DNA of 64,000 nt. It comes from an uncultured Bacteroidales bacterium. Its GTDB lineage: Bacteria; Bacteroidota; Bacteroidia; Bacteroidales; UBA932. Every line of letters starts with the position of its first letter. Positions within the stretch are counted from its first letter, which is position 1. Below the pieces are notes generated by a model. The model did not search any database and was not told the DNA's origin. It worked only from the letters and a program-made list of their open reading frames with translations. Shown here piece after piece: positions 9,165-19,396 of the stretch. The position numbers and the translations under genes were made by a program. The stretch is taken from positions 62,001-126,000 of the forward strand of contig ONXC01000003.1 of NCBI GenBank assembly GCA_900321715.1, read 5' to 3'.

Positions 9165-11655
9165 TCCCCTTTTGAAGAAGATAACCGCAGCCGTAGGCGT
9201 TGTGGCGCTTTTCCTTGCGCTGAGCTATGGTTTTGTGCCAAAAGTACTTGAAGGAAAGATAGTTAACCAGAGCGACATTTCCGGGTATATAGGCATGTCC
9301 CATGAGATGACTGAGTGGAACAAGGCCCACCCCGATGACCACGCGTTCTGGTCTGACTCCATGTTTGGAGGCATGCCCACAACGGCCATTGCTGCACCCA
9401 CCAAAGGAGACGGCACGCAGTGGATCTACAAACTCCTTATGCTGGGTAAGCGCCCGGCTACATACCTGTTTGTGACACTTCTGGGGGCGTTTTTGCTATT
9501 CCTGGCGCTGGGAGTAAGCTGGCCGGTGGCAATTGGCGGCGCAATTGCGGTTGCCTTCTGCAGCTACAATTTCCAGATTATCCAGGTGGGGCACAACACC
9601 AAGATGCAGGCAATAGCCTTCATGCCGTGGGTTCTTGCCGCTCTGGTGTACACCTATAAGAATAAAAGGCCCCTCCTTGGCGCAACTCTCTTCGGCCTTG
9701 CCCTAAGCATGCAGATAAAGGCCAATCATCAGCAGATCACCTACTACCTTGCCATTATGGTGCTGCTGTACGCCGTGGCGGAGTTCATACACACCATAAA
9801 AAGCAAGGAGTGGAAGCGGTTCTTCGTTGCATCGGCCCTTCTTCTGGTGCTTGGCGGGGCTGGTATTGCTACCAATGTAAACAAGCTCCTGCCGCTGGCA
9901 AAATATACCCCAAACACCATGAGAGGCGGTTCTGAGCTTTCCAAGGAAGGCGCAAATTCCAAGGGCCTTGACCTTGATTACGCCACGGCCTGGAGTTACG
10001 GCTGGGAAGAGCTTCCCAACATGCTCATCCCCAATTTCAACGGCGGATCTTCCTCCGGCGCCGTGAATCCGGATAAGTCGGAAACCATCAAACTCCTCAA
10101 GAAATACGGCCAGAAGAACCTCCGTGAAACCGCCAAGGCACTGCCTCTCTACTGGGGCCCCCAGCCGTTCACGGCAGGGCCCATGTATATGGGCGCAATA
10201 GCCATCTTCCTCTTCGTGCTGGGCCTTGGCCTTTACAAAGGCAGGGAAAAATGGTGGCTCCTTGCGGCAACAATAATAGCCATACTGATGGCCGTTGGCA
10301 GCCATTTCATGGCGTTTACTGAGTTCTGCTTCAAGTATTTGCCGCTATACAACAAGTTCAGGACAGTATCCATGGCGCTGGTGGTGCTGCAGGTGTCCCT
10401 GCCGGTTCTTGGCTTCCTCACGCTGGACCGCATTGTCCGTGGGGAATATAGTAAAAAAGAACTATTCAAGGCTAGCTGGATAGCCCTGGCGGTCACAGGC
10501 GGCTTCTGTTTCCTGTGCTGGCTTGCCCCGGGAATGTTTGGCAGTTTCTCCGGCGCCTCCGACGAATCCATGCAGGATATTCTGGTAGATGCGCTTGTAA
10601 AAGACCGCATCGCGCTCTTTAAGGCCGATGCAATCCGCTCGCTCCTTCTCATCCTTGCATCTTTTGCCCTACTTTTCTGGGCATTCAGCCCCAAGGGCCA
10701 GACAGAGCACGCAAAAGCCTTTGCCGGTTATGGCCGTAAATGGGTGGCTGCCGTGTGCATCTGCCTGTTTGCCGCACTGGACCTTTTTGCCGCGGGAAAG
10801 CGCTACCTCAATGCCGATGACTTTGTGACCCCCAAGGACTTCAACAAGCCCTTCGCAGAGCGCCCCGTGGACAAGATGATCCTGGAGGACCAGGACCCTC
10901 AGTACCGCGTCCTGGATATCACGGTTAACGTTTTCAACAGCTCCGTGCCAAGTTATCGGCATAAGAATGTGGGCGGCTATTCCCCGGCAAAGCTGCAGCG
11001 CTACCAGGACCTTATAGACCACTATCTCACCGGTGAAATAAACGGCATCTACAAGGCCCTCAGAGACGCCGAAACCCTTGACGACGTTGCTTCCTATATG
11101 GCCGATAATACCCCCGTCCTCAACGCCCTCAACACGCGTTACCTCATTGTGGACGACAAATATCCGCCCGTAGAGAACTACGCCGCCCTTGGCCCCGCAT
11201 GGTTTGTGGACAGCGTTGTCCCCGCCGCCACGCCTGATGAGGAGATTGCCCTCATCGGCCAGGTGGATCTCCGCACTCAGGCCGTTGTAGACGCCAGGTC
11301 GGTTCCTGGCGTGACATCCACCGTTCCGGGCGGAACCATCGAGATGACATCCTATACCCCCAACGAGGTCCGCTACCGCTACTCCACCCCTCAGGACCGC
11401 GTGGCAGTTTTCAGCGAGGTCTTCTACCCCAACGGCTGGACCGCCACCGTAGACGGGCAGCCCATCAATATCTTCAGGGCCGATTGGACCCTTCGCGGCG
11501 CCCTCCTCCCTGCCGGAGACCATGAGGTTGTGATGCGTTTTGCACCCCAAAGTTACAAGACTGGTGCAACGGTGTCACTCATTGCATCCCTGCTTCTTCT
11601 TCTCATGCTTGCAGCGGCTATCGGCCTTGGCATCTTCCGTAAGAAAGGGGAATGA
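9157..11655 (+). CDS. YfhO-family membrane protein
   Basis: 832 residues with an N-terminal membrane helix, a [21 protein letters not shown] periplasmic motif, roughly twelve hydrophobic segments to about residue 540, a soluble domain to about 800, and a last helix near the C-terminus. The arrangement matches the YfhO/DUF6044-like family of GT-C-fold proteins, some of which glycosylate lipoteichoic acid or glycolipids in other bacteria. Coupling to the upstream glycosyltransferase through overlapping genes suggests a joint role in glycan or glycolipid assembly. The exact reaction is unknown. Confidence 0.85.
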   Translation: MNNPLLKKITAAVGVVALFLALSYGFVPKVLEGKIVNQSDISGYIGMSHEMTEWNKAHPDDHAFWSDSMFGGMPTTAIAAPTKGDGTQWIYKLLMLGKRPATYLFVTLLGAFLLFLALGVSWPVAIGGAIAVAFCSYNFQIIQVGHNTKMQAIAFMPWVLAALVYTYKNKRPLLGATLFGLALSMQIKANHQQITYYLAIMVLLYAVAEFIHTIKSKEWKRFFVASALLLVLGGAGIATNVNKLLPLAKYTPNTMRGGSELSKEGANSKGLDLDYATAWSYGWEELPNMLIPNFNGGSSSGAVNPDKSETIKLLKKYGQKNLRETAKALPLYWGPQPFTAGPMYMGAIAIFLFVLGLGLYKGREKWWLLAATIIAILMAVGSHFMAFTEFCFKYLPLYNKFRTVSMALVVLQVSLPVLGFLTLDRIVRGEYSKKELFKASWIALAVTGGFCFLCWLAPGMFGSFSGASDESMQDILVDALVKDRIALFKADAIRSLLLILASFALLFWAFSPKGQTEHAKAFAGYGRKWVAAVCICLFAALDLFAAGKRYLNADDFVTPKDFNKPFAERPVDKMILEDQDPQYRVLDITVNVFNSSVPSYRHKNVGGYSPAKLQRYQDLIDHYLTGEINGIYKALRDAETLDDVASYMADNTPVLNALNTRYLIVDDKYPPVENYAALGPAWFVDSVVPAATPDEEIALIGQVDLRTQAVVDARSVPGVTSTVPGGTIEMTSYTPNEVRYRYSTPQDRVAVFSEVFYPNGWTATVDGQPINIFRADWTLRGALLPAGDHEVVMRFAPQSYKTGATVSLIASLLLLLMLAAAIGLGIFRKKGE

Positions 11656-12266
11656 AGCCCAATCTGAAGCCATATCTTGAGCCCGGAAGGCTGGAAGCCG
11701 GCTGCGACGAAGCCGGCCGCGGCCCCCTTGCAGGGCCCGTGTATGCAGCGGCGGTAATCCTTCCGCCGGACTTTTTCCATCCGCTCCTAAACGACTCCAA
11801 ACAGATGACGGAAAAGGCCCGGGAGGAACTGAGGCCCATCATTGAAAAGGAGGCAATCGCCTGGGCGGTTGAGGCTGTATCGGCCCAAGAGATTGACCAG
11901 CTCAACATCCTCTGGGCATCCGTTACAGGTATGCAGAGGGCTGTTCAAAGGTTAAGTCCCAGGCCAGAATTCCTCCTCATTGACGGCAATAAATTCCGTC
12001 CGTTCAGCGGCTACGGCTTCAAGGATTTCCAGACCGTGGTTCACGGAGACGCCACATATGCCAGCATTGCTGCGGCAAGCGTCCTTGCCAAAACATACCG
12101 TGACGATTTCATGCGAAAAATAGCCCAGGAGTACCCTCAGTATGGCTGGGACCGCAATATGGGCTACCCCACGGCAGAGCATATAGAAGCAATCCGGCGC
12201 CACGGCTATACGCCATGGCACCGGAAAAGCTTTCATGTTAAAGAACTGGAACCCAGTTTGTTCTAG
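11652..12266 (+). CDS. rnhB: Ribonuclease HII
   Basis: 204 residues. It removes ribonucleotides from RNA-DNA hybrids. The catalytic acidic residues sit in [11 protein letters not shown] near residue 24 and in LIDGNK (Asp near 113), and [12 protein letters not shown] is the usual HII segment. The start overlaps the YfhO stop by 4 bp (ATGA), so it is translationally coupled. A G+C-rich hairpin follows. Confidence 0.96.
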   Translation: MKPNLKPYLEPGRLEAGCDEAGRGPLAGPVYAAAVILPPDFFHPLLNDSKQMTEKAREELRPIIEKEAIAWAVEAVSAQEIDQLNILWASVTGMQRAVQRLSPRPEFLLIDGNKFRPFSGYGFKDFQTVVHGDATYASIAAASVLAKTYRDDFMRKIAQEYPQYGWDRNMGYPTAEHIEAIRRHGYTPWHRKSFHVKELEPSLF

Positions 12267-12277
12267 ATTCTGAAAGT

Positions 12278-12296
12278 CCCTCCCCCGAGGGGAGGG
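12278..12296. terminator. Hairpin between convergent genes
   Basis: CCCTCCCC pairs with GGGGAGGG around a 3-nt loop. It lies just after rnhB and before the convergent barrel gene's stop. The T-tract is weak, so it is a probable bidirectional terminator rather than a certain one. Confidence 0.5.
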
Positions 12297-12322
12297 GTTT
12301 CGGGAGGGGGTAACGTTGGCTT

Positions 12323-12991
12323 TTATATTCTGAAAGAAATACCCGCAGACACAATTCCCGGGCCCTGGAAGCCCTTGGGGAAGGCGTAGCGGGCTACAAA
12401 TCCTACGTAGTCGTACCAGATCATAGCCTTCACGTCCAGGTGGAAATAGCCGCCGCTGCGGTTAATGCGGAGGTTCTCCGTGTGGCGGATATTGTCCGAC
12501 ACCCACTCATTCTTATAGGTGTCCCATCCAAAACCGGGGCTTACCAGGAACGCGGCAGACCACTTTGAATCACCGAATTTCTGGATATAGCCCACGGGGA
12601 AAGTGTAGGCTAGATTGGTATAGTTATTCTTGCTTTCCACAACAGAAGGCCTGACCTCAATTGCATTGTTGATGACGGCAAAACTGTACCCGGGCTTCAG
12701 GAAGCCAAAATCGAAGTACATATCCAGGAGACCAAGGGTGAAACGGCCGTTTTTCCAGGGGTTGAAACCAATGTGGAGGGCAGAGAAATTAAGCCCCCAG
12801 CCATTATGATTTACGCCCTCACCGGCACCCAGGAAATTGTTGTAGGTGAAGTTTGTGTAGGAAAATGAGGACAGGAAGTCGTCTTCCCTGCTCTCTATCT
12901 CGTCGCTCCAGTCGTCCAGAATCTTTGATTCCTGGGCAAAGGCGCCAAAGCAAAGGCCGATGGCCGCCAGAAAAGCAAATACTTTCTTCAT
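12323..12991 (-). CDS. Outer-membrane beta-barrel protein (small)
   Basis: 222 residues from ATG 12989-12991, with a signal peptide ending in AFAQ. The mature chain is an alternating aromatic/polar pattern (FSALHIGFNPWKNG, YAFPKGFQGPG) ending in Phe-Arg-Ile, consistent with an eight- to ten-strand barrel. It starts 4 bp after the S46 peptidase stop, so the two are co-transcribed. Function unknown; the association with a periplasmic peptidase could mean a role in peptide or envelope handling. Confidence 0.75.
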   Translation of the reverse strand: MKKVFAFLAAIGLCFGAFAQESKILDDWSDEIESREDDFLSSFSYTNFTYNNFLGAGEGVNHNGWGLNFSALHIGFNPWKNGRFTLGLLDMYFDFGFLKPGYSFAVINNAIEVRPSVVESKNNYTNLAYTFPVGYIQKFGDSKWSAAFLVSPGFGWDTYKNEWVSDNIRHTENLRINRSGGYFHLDVKAMIWYDYVGFVARYAFPKGFQGPGIVSAGISFRI

Positions 12992-12995
12992 ATGC

Positions 12996-15077
12996 TTATT
13001 TTGCGTAAGTAATCTCATTGATGATATTGCTAGCGCCGCCGTACTTCTCCACAAGCCAGAGGACATAGCGGATATCCACGCAAATGCAGCGCTGGAGCGC
13101 AGGCTCGAACATAACATCGGAGCTCATGCTCTCCCAGTTTCCGTCAAAAGCAAGGCCGATAAGGTTGCCCTTTGCGTCCAGCACAGGAGAACCGGAGTTG
13201 CCGCCGGTGATATCGTTGTTGGTGAGGAAGCAGGTGCGGAGAGTGCCGTCCTTGGCAGCCCACCTGCCGTAATCCTTTGCAAGCAGGAGGGACTTGATTC
13301 CGGCGGGAAGGATGAACTCAGGGTTGGTGGGATCTTCCTTTTCCAGGAGGCCCTGGGCAGTGGTGTAGTACTCATACTTGAGGGCATCCTTGGGGCTGTA
13401 AGGCAGCACGTGGCCGTAAGTGAGGCGCATTGTGGAGTTTGCATCCGGATACAGAGCCTTTCCTTTCTGCCACTCCATAAGGGCGGCGGCAAAGTCCTTG
13501 CGGGCTTTGTCATATGAGGCATTGGGCATGCCGTAAACGGCCATATATTTACCCATAAGGGCGTTCATAGTGGCCTGTGCAAGTTCCATTGCGGGATCCT
13601 GCATGGCCTCATCAATACTTGCGGCAAGGGCTTTTTCCTCCGAGGTGAAAATACTGGAGGCAAACAGATTCTCCACATATGCGGGAATGTCCAGCGTTGC
13701 AAAATCGCGCTCTCCAATCTTGAGGTAATCCTCCGGGGCGGCAGTTTTGCGATAGTGCTCCAGAAGAGCAACGGCGGTCTTTTTGTCAATGCTTACAACA
13801 TAGTCCCGGTAGCCTTCCTTAAGCCACTCACGGGCCGATTCAAGGGCCTCTGAGGTATCTTTCCCTTCCCTCAGTTCGCGGTGGAAAAGGCCGGGAAGAG
13901 CATTTGCGAACTGCACAAGTTCAATCTGGTAGGGGCCTTCTACAATACGGTTTACGGCTGCCGTAGCCTCAGCGGTGTTCTCTACGTGTTTTGCAATATC
14001 GGCAATGGGATCACCGTACTTTTTCTGGCGCTCGGGATCGGCCTCAATCCAGGCCTTCAGGGCCGCTTCCTTGGCCTCTTCACGGCCGATTATATCAAGG
14101 TTCTTGAATGCAAGTTCCTCGCCCTGCCACTTCTTCCAGCCGTTGGCGCTGCCGGCGTATTTGTCGGCATACTTCAGCTGGACGGATTTATCGGCAATCA
14201 TTTCCTCCCACATGATGTCCTGACGGATGGTGCGGGCATCTATGCGGATGCGGTTGGTGGCAATCATGTCCTGGAGCTGCGCGGCCGTCTGGAAACGCTG
14301 GGTGCGGCCGGGATAGCCCATCACCATGGTGTAGTCGCCTTCCTTTACGCCCTTCAGGGACACCTTGAGGCTCTTTGCGGGTCTCATGGGAACGTTGTCG
14401 TCGTCATACTCTGCCGGCATGTTGTTTTCATCGGCATATACGCGGAACATGGAGAAGTCGCAGGTGTGACGGGGCCACATCCAGTTGTCCGTTTCACCGC
14501 CGAATTTACCCATGGATGCCGGGGGAGCGCCCACAAAGCGGACGTCCTTGTACGTGCGGTAAATAATAAGATAATGGATGTTGTCGTTGTAGAAGCCGGT
14601 AACCTGTGCCGTGCAGCCGGGGTTGGCTTTCTCTGCTTCTTCCTCAATTGCTTCGGCCGATTTTGTTCCATCCTCAATGACCTTTGTCACGTCTTCCATG
14701 CTCACGAGGAAAGTGACGGTAAGGCCCGGGCAGGGGATTTCCTGGTCCAGGGACTTGGCCCAGTAGCCGTCCATGAGATAGTTGTGCTCATCCGTGGACA
14801 GGCTCTGGATGCTGCTGTAACCGCAGTGGTGGTTGGTTACAAGGAGGCCCTGATCAGAGATCATCTCTCCGGTGCAGCCGCCGCCAAAGTGCACTATGGC
14901 ATCCTTGAGGGAGGTTTTATTGATAGAGTAGATCTGCTCCGGGGTAAGTTTGCAACCTGCCTCGCGGAGGTCTTTTCCGTTAAGCTGTTTGAGGAGTGGG
15001 AGAAGCCACATTCCTTCATCGGCCACCGCAGAAATGCTTACGGCAAGGGCCGCGACAATAGTAAGAATACGTTTCAT
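12996..15077 (-). CDS. S46-family dipeptidyl-peptidase (DPP7-like)
   Basis: 693 residues from ATG 15075-15077 with a signal peptide. It removes dipeptides from peptide N-termini in the periplasm. The trypsin-like fold is marked by the catalytic-His segment TNHHCGYS (His83/84) and the Ser in GGNSGSP (Ser628). In this family the residue 18 positions after the serine separates specificities; here it is Gly (FDGNWE), as in DPP7, which favours hydrophobic P1 residues, rather than Arg as in DPP11. It is the first gene of a two-gene operon and divergent from mrp. Confidence 0.92.
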   Translation of the reverse strand: MKRILTIVAALAVSISAVADEGMWLLPLLKQLNGKDLREAGCKLTPEQIYSINKTSLKDAIVHFGGGCTGEMISDQGLLVTNHHCGYSSIQSLSTDEHNYLMDGYWAKSLDQEIPCPGLTVTFLVSMEDVTKVIEDGTKSAEAIEEEAEKANPGCTAQVTGFYNDNIHYLIIYRTYKDVRFVGAPPASMGKFGGETDNWMWPRHTCDFSMFRVYADENNMPAEYDDDNVPMRPAKSLKVSLKGVKEGDYTMVMGYPGRTQRFQTAAQLQDMIATNRIRIDARTIRQDIMWEEMIADKSVQLKYADKYAGSANGWKKWQGEELAFKNLDIIGREEAKEAALKAWIEADPERQKKYGDPIADIAKHVENTAEATAAVNRIVEGPYQIELVQFANALPGLFHRELREGKDTSEALESAREWLKEGYRDYVVSIDKKTAVALLEHYRKTAAPEDYLKIGERDFATLDIPAYVENLFASSIFTSEEKALAASIDEAMQDPAMELAQATMNALMGKYMAVYGMPNASYDKARKDFAAALMEWQKGKALYPDANSTMRLTYGHVLPYSPKDALKYEYYTTAQGLLEKEDPTNPEFILPAGIKSLLLAKDYGRWAAKDGTLRTCFLTNNDITGGNSGSPVLDAKGNLIGLAFDGNWESMSSDVMFEPALQRCICVDIRYVLWLVEKYGGASNIINEITYAK

Positions 15078-15097
15078 CTCAGGTCTATTTATTTTCA

Positions 15098-15105
15098 CAA
15101 ATTTA
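15098..15105 (-). promoter_or_regulatory. -7 promoter box of the S46 peptidase
   Basis: Minus-strand TAAATTTG, 20 nt upstream of ATG 15077. It lies back-to-back with the mrp box, 12 bp away, so the two divergent promoters overlap. Confidence 0.6.
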
Positions 15106-15117
15106 GTGTTTTTTGCG

Positions 15118-15125
15118 TACTTTTG
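15118..15125 (+). promoter_or_regulatory. -7 promoter box of mrp
   Basis: TACTTTTG matches TAnnTTTG and ends 8 nt before ATG 15134. Confidence 0.55.
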
Positions 15126-15133
15126 TGGAAACA

Positions 15134-16204
15134 ATGCAGAAAATGGACAAAAATCAGATACTTTCCTGGCTTGGAGAGGTTACACACCCCGCAAAAGGGG
15201 ACGCTCCCCTTGCCGCACTTGGAATGATTGAGGATGTGAAGTTTACGGATGGAAGCATCCACGTCACCCTGGCTTTTCCAAAGCGCCCGGACCCTCTTAA
15301 AAGCTACCTTGTAGGAGCCGTCCAGTCCTGCCTCTACAGGCACGCTCCCGGCGGCACGGAGATTACCGTTGACACCGTTGTGAAGGAGCCGGCAAAGCCC
15401 GCCAAAAAGGGCATCGAGTTCAATCTGGAGCAGCTCCGGGAGGTACGCCATATTATCGGCATAGCATCCGGAAAGGGCGGCGTTGGTAAAAGCACCGTTG
15501 CCGTGAACCTTGCCGTGGCCCTTGCCCGCCTTGGCTACAGGGTTGGCCTTGCCGATGCCGATGTCTACGGCCCCTCCATCCCCACCATGACAGGAACGGA
15601 GGACGTGGAGATAGAAATGTACGGCAACGACGCCGAAGACACCCTCTTTGTCCCCGTGGAAAAATACGGCGTCAAGTGGCTCTCCGTAGGTCATGTGTCA
15701 AACGCCGGGCAGGCGCTTATCTGGCGCGGCCCCATGGCCTCTACCGCCCTGAAGCAGATCATCCTCCAAACCCTCTGGGGCCCCCTGGACTTCCTTCTCA
15801 TAGACATGCCTCCGGGAACAGGCGACATCCATATCACGCTCATCGGGGACGTCCCCGTGGAAGGCGCCGTCATTGTTACAACGCCCCAGACCGTAGCCCT
15901 GGCCGATGTTCTCCGCGGCGTGAACATGTTCCGTAACCCGCAGGTCCAGAAGCCCGTCTTCGGCCTTGTGGAAAATATGTCCTGGTTCACCCCGCTGGAG
16001 CACCCGGAGGAGAAGTACTTCATCTTTGGCAAAGGAGGCGGCGAGAAAATGGCCCATGACCTTGACATCCCGTTCCTTGGCCAGATTCCCCTTGTCCAGT
16101 CCATCCGCGAGGACGCAGACTCCGGCACTCCCGCCGCCCTCCAGGACCGCCCGGACTCCGAGGCCTTCCTTGACCTTGCCCGCAAACTCGCCGCCGCGGT
16201 GTAG
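15134..16204 (+). CDS. mrp: Mrp/ApbC-type iron-sulfur carrier ATPase
   Basis: 356 residues. An N-terminal MIP18/DUF59 domain (about 1-90) precedes a P-loop ATPase with [12 protein letters not shown] near 112-122 and [13 protein letters not shown]. The family carries Fe-S clusters to target proteins. The CxxC pair that many ApbC proteins have after ENMS is absent here; the segment reads [17 protein letters not shown] recall a similar form in other Bacteroidetes, so the loss is probably lineage-wide. The start at 15134 follows the promoter box; the frame is open slightly upstream. Confidence 0.92.
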   Translation: MQKMDKNQILSWLGEVTHPAKGDAPLAALGMIEDVKFTDGSIHVTLAFPKRPDPLKSYLVGAVQSCLYRHAPGGTEITVDTVVKEPAKPAKKGIEFNLEQLREVRHIIGIASGKGGVGKSTVAVNLAVALARLGYRVGLADADVYGPSIPTMTGTEDVEIEMYGNDAEDTLFVPVEKYGVKWLSVGHVSNAGQALIWRGPMASTALKQIILQTLWGPLDFLLIDMPPGTGDIHITLIGDVPVEGAVIVTTPQTVALADVLRGVNMFRNPQVQKPVFGLVENMSWFTPLEHPEEKYFIFGKGGGEKMAHDLDIPFLGQIPLVQSIREDADSGTPAALQDRPDSEAFLDLARKLAAAV

Positions 16205-16277
16205 TGCTTATCTCCACCCTGCAGGAAACTTTCGGAAACTCTCTTGGTGCGGCTTTCCGCTTTCCGTTCAGAAGTAG

Positions 16278-16285
16278 TATATTTG
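16278..16285 (+). promoter_or_regulatory. -7 promoter box of the 16.3 kb esterase
   Basis: TATATTTG ends 6 nt before ATG 16292, predicting a leaderless mRNA and supporting that start over the in-frame ATG at 16244. Confidence 0.6.
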
Positions 16286-16291
16286 CAGGTG

Positions 16292-16981
16292 ATGAACTGT
16301 AGAGAGTCCATAATAGGCGGCAAGGTGTGCCGATTCTTTGAAAGCGGGCAGCCTTCGGTGATACTGCTTCAGCCATCGGCCCGCCATGAGACGGCAACGC
16401 TGCTGGGGGAGGCGGAACAGATTGCTGCCCTGTCAGGAACCCCCTTTCTGCTTGTGGCGTTTGACGTGGATGACTGGATGGTGGACCTCATGCCCTGGCC
16501 CGACAAGAATATCTCCAGGAAGGAGCAAGCAGGAAAGAGGGGCACGGTAACGCTTGATTACGTCCTTCTGACCCTTCTTCCTGAGATCCGTGCCCAGTAT
16601 GGCCCTGTCCCCGTAATCTTTGGAGGGTACTCCCTGGGCGGCCTTTTTGCGCTCTGGGCGTCCTCGCAGACAGATACCTTCACGGCCGTTGCGGCGGCAT
16701 CCCCGTCGGTCTGGATTGAAGGATGGATTCCTTATGCCGATGCCCATCCGGTAATGGCCTCCGCCGTCTATCTCAGTCTTGGGAAGGAAGAGGAGCACGT
16801 GAAGAACAGGGCCATAAAAAAGGTTGGAAACTGCTTAAGGAAGGAGTTTGAATTACTCGGGAACCAACTTGGCAGCGAGTGCTGTACCCTTGTCTGGGAA
16901 GAGGGCAACCACTTCACAGACAACGAGGGACGGCTTGCAAGGGCTTTTGCCGGAATATTATTGTATTTGCGCGAAAAATGA
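16292..16981 (+). CDS. Alpha/beta-hydrolase (putative esterase)
   Basis: 229 residues without signal peptide, so cytoplasmic. The nucleophile elbow GGYSLGG is near residue 123, a SLGKEEEH segment holds the likely acid, and the final EEGNHF supplies the catalytic histidine. It is compact and resembles esterase-D-like hydrolases. The substrate is not known. It is a stand-alone gene between mrp and the EF-G2-like gene. Confidence 0.8.
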   Translation: MNCRESIIGGKVCRFFESGQPSVILLQPSARHETATLLGEAEQIAALSGTPFLLVAFDVDDWMVDLMPWPDKNISRKEQAGKRGTVTLDYVLLTLLPEIRAQYGPVPVIFGGYSLGGLFALWASSQTDTFTAVAAASPSVWIEGWIPYADAHPVMASAVYLSLGKEEEHVKNRAIKKVGNCLRKEFELLGNQLGSECCTLVWEEGNHFTDNEGRLARAFAGILLYLREK

Positions 16982-16982
16982 C

Positions 16983-16990
16983 TATATTTG
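16983..16990 (+). promoter_or_regulatory. -7 promoter box of the EF-G2-like gene
   Basis: TATATTTG with TTG at 16961-16963, 19 bp upstream, as -33. The leader is about 35 nt, unlike the leaderless neighbours. Confidence 0.65.
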
Positions 16991-17030
16991 CAGACTACGT
17001 CTGAAAAACGCAAAAACATAATACATAACA

Positions 17031-19169
17031 ATGAAAGCTTACACTACTAAAAACATCCGCAACGTCGTCTTGATTGGCGCACCCCGCAGCGGTAAGACCA
17101 CCCTCTCAGAGGCTATGCTTTTTGAAGGCAAAGTTATTGACCGCCGCGGTTCCGTAGAGGAAAAGAACACCGTATCGGACAACACTGAGTTCGAGCAGAC
17201 CAACCAGAAGTCCATCAACGCCACCCCTCTGTATGCAGAGTTCGGCGGCTGCAAGATCAACTTCATAGACGCCCCCGGTTCAGATGATTTCTCCGGTGGA
17301 GCCCTCTCTGCCTTCAAGGTGGTAGACGCCGCCGTGATGGTTATGAACGGCTCTGCAGGCATTGAGGTGGGTACCACCCTCTTCGCCCGTTACGCAGACC
17401 AGTACGGCGTTCCCATGATCATCGCCGTAAACCAGCTGGACCACGACAAAGCAAACTGGGAAGGCGTCCGCAACGCTATCGCAGAGGAGTTCGGCAAGAA
17501 GGCCGCCATCTGCCAGTTCCCCGTGAACCCCGGTCTTGGCCTGGAAGGATTTGTGGATGTTATCACCATGAAGTTCTATGACAAGAAGGGTCAGGAACTC
17601 GATATCCCCGCTGCACACGCAGACGAGGCAGAAGAGCTCCGCGCAGAACTCATGGAAAAGGCAGCTGAAGGCTCCGACGAACTCATGGAGAAGTTCTTCG
17701 AGACCATGGAGCTCACCACCGATGAAATCCGTGAAGGTCTCCGCGAGGGCCTGAAGAAGGGTGAGACCATCCCCGTCTTCTGCACTGCAGCAAAGGAGAA
17801 CATCGGCACCAAGCGCCTCATGGAATTCATCGTGAACGTTGTTCCTTCACCGGAAGGCCGTGAAGAGCCCACCGTGGACGGCGGCACCATCAAGTGCGAT
17901 CCCGCAGGTCCCGTTGCCCTGTTTATCTTCAAGACCAGCGTAGAGCAGCACCTTGGTGAAGTTTCCTACTTCAAGGTGATGAGCGGTACCCTCAACGAGG
18001 GCGCAGACCTTGTGAACCCTGAAACCGGCAACGGTGAGCGCCTCAGCGCCATCTATGCTGTTGCGGGTGCAAAGAAGGAAAAGGTTTCCTCCATCGCCGC
18101 CGGTGATATCGGCTGCGTCATGAAGCTCAAGGCCGGTAAGACAGACGTTACCCTTGCCCAGAACGGCGTAGAGGCCATCAAGCACATGGTATTCCCTGAT
18201 GCCAAGTACCGCTGCGCAGTGAAGGCTGTTGACAAGAACGACGAAGCAAAGGTTGGTGACGCTCTCAATAAGATTGCAGCCCAGGATCCTACCATCGGCG
18301 TAGAATACTCCAAGGAACTGCGTCAGACCATCCTCACCGGTATGGGCGAGCAGCACATCAACTACGTGAAGTGGAGAGTTACCAACGAGTTCAAGCTGAA
18401 CATCGAACTCTACGCTCCCAAGGTTCCCTACCGTGAGACCATCACCAAGATCGCTACCGCACAGTACCGTCACAAGAAGCAGTCCGGCGGCGCCGGTCAG
18501 TTCGGTGAGGTTCACCTGCTGGTTTGCCCTTACGTAGAAGGTCAGGAAGCTCCCAAGAACTTCAAGATTGACGGCAAGGATGTTGTTTTCAACTTCAAGA
18601 GCCAGGATATCACAGACCTCGAGTGGGGTGGTAAGCTTGAATTCTACAACTGCGTTGTTGGTGGTTCCATCGACCTTTCCTTCATGCCCGCTATCCTTAA
18701 GGGTATCAAGTCAAAGATGGAGGAAGGCCCTCTCACCGGTTCCTACGCCCGTGACATCCGCGTCTATGTCTATGACGGTAAGATGCACCCCGTGGACTCC
18801 AAGGAAATTGCCTTCATCATCGCCGGCCGTAACGCCTTCAAGGAGGCATTCCGCAATGCTGGTCCCAAGATCCTCGAGCCTATCTACAACGTGGACATCA
18901 TCACTCCCAACGAGTACGTAGGTCCTTGCATGAGTGACCTCAATACCCGTCGCGGCATGATCATGAACCAGGATATGGATAAGGGCTTCACCGTGCTTCA
19001 CGCCCGTGTTCCCCTTGCCGAGCTATACCGCTACTCCACCATCCTGAGTTCACTCACCGGTGGCTCCGCAACCTTCTCAATGAAGTTCGCAGAGTACGTT
19101 CAGGTTCCGGCCGATGTTCAGACCAAACTTCTGGCCGAATACGCCGCTCAGGAGCAGGAAGAGGACTAG
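17031..19169 (+). CDS. EF-G paralogue (EF-G2-like) with degenerate GTPase motifs
   Basis: 712 residues with the full EF-G domain order I-V. The P-loop is kept (GAPRSGKTT, 16-24). Switch I lacks the usual Arg-Gly-Ile-Thr (here NQKSINATP), the G3 motif is DAPGSDDF so Ser84 replaces the catalytic His, and G4 is NQLD. Domains III-V look intact (YRETI, GGAGQFGEV, YRYSTILSSLTGG). Known from the family: Bacteroides EF-G2 supports translocation without GTP hydrolysis and helps under starvation; assignment to that group is inference. Codon use is strongly biased, suggesting high expression. It is not a tetracycline-protection protein by context or motif. Confidence 0.9.
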   Translation: MKAYTTKNIRNVVLIGAPRSGKTTLSEAMLFEGKVIDRRGSVEEKNTVSDNTEFEQTNQKSINATPLYAEFGGCKINFIDAPGSDDFSGGALSAFKVVDAAVMVMNGSAGIEVGTTLFARYADQYGVPMIIAVNQLDHDKANWEGVRNAIAEEFGKKAAICQFPVNPGLGLEGFVDVITMKFYDKKGQELDIPAAHADEAEELRAELMEKAAEGSDELMEKFFETMELTTDEIREGLREGLKKGETIPVFCTAAKENIGTKRLMEFIVNVVPSPEGREEPTVDGGTIKCDPAGPVALFIFKTSVEQHLGEVSYFKVMSGTLNEGADLVNPETGNGERLSAIYAVAGAKKEKVSSIAAGDIGCVMKLKAGKTDVTLAQNGVEAIKHMVFPDAKYRCAVKAVDKNDEAKVGDALNKIAAQDPTIGVEYSKELRQTILTGMGEQHINYVKWRVTNEFKLNIELYAPKVPYRETITKIATAQYRHKKQSGGAGQFGEVHLLVCPYVEGQEAPKNFKIDGKDVVFNFKSQDITDLEWGGKLEFYNCVVGGSIDLSFMPAILKGIKSKMEEGPLTGSYARDIRVYVYDGKMHPVDSKEIAFIIAGRNAFKEAFRNAGPKILEPIYNVDIITPNEYVGPCMSDLNTRRGMIMNQDMDKGFTVLHARVPLAELYRYSTILSSLTGGSATFSMKFAEYVQVPADVQTKLLAEYAAQEQEED

Positions 19170-19191
19170 TTCCCCTCCGAAACTTAAAACT

Positions 19192-19231
19192 CACCACCCC
19201 CTCTCAGAAGTGCTTCTGGAAGGGGGTGGTG
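19192..19231 (+). terminator. Terminator hairpin after the EF-G2-like gene
   Basis: An 11-bp stem CACCACCCCCT / AGGGGGTGGTG encloses a smaller AGAAG/CTTCT hairpin. It is followed by a short T run (CTGTTT). Confidence 0.75.
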
Positions 19232-19233
19232 CT

Positions 19234-19264
19234 GTTTACCCCAGTTCTGCGAATGGGGGTAAAC
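19234..19264. terminator. Second hairpin after the EF-G2-like gene
   Basis: Stem GTTTACCCC / GGGGTAAAC with a 13-nt loop, directly behind the first terminator hairpin. It probably reinforces termination. Confidence 0.5.
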
Positions 19265-19359
19265 GACAAAATCGGCCTCAGGAGGCCCAAACTGCGGTTT
19301 AACTTTCGGCAAGATTAACTATCTATGTTCTCTGGCCGAAAAATCACAAAAAAATAAAA

Positions 19360-19375
19360 ATATCGCTTGCGATAT
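19360..19375. promoter_or_regulatory. Probable OhrR operator, copy 1
   Basis: A perfect inverted repeat ATATCGC-TT-GCGATAT. It covers the TTG at 19367-19369, which is spaced 19 bp from the -7 box and so is the likely -33 element. Confidence 0.7.
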
Positions 19376-19388
19376 AAAATAATTGTAG

Positions 19389-19396
19389 TATATTTG
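19389..19396 (+). promoter_or_regulatory. -7 promoter box of the peroxidase-ohrR operon
   Basis: TATATTTG sits between the two operator copies, with the -33 TTG at 19367-19369. Confidence 0.7.

Noticed and set aside
13881..15227. Long plus-strand open frame (448 codons) opposite the S46 peptidase
   Set aside because: It is the antisense shadow of a well-conserved peptidase with all catalytic motifs; its translation has no recognisable domain.
17031..19169. EF-G-like gene considered as a tetracycline ribosomal-protection determinant
   Set aside because: Tet(M)-type proteins keep the GTPase motifs; here they are degenerate, and there is no mobile-element context.
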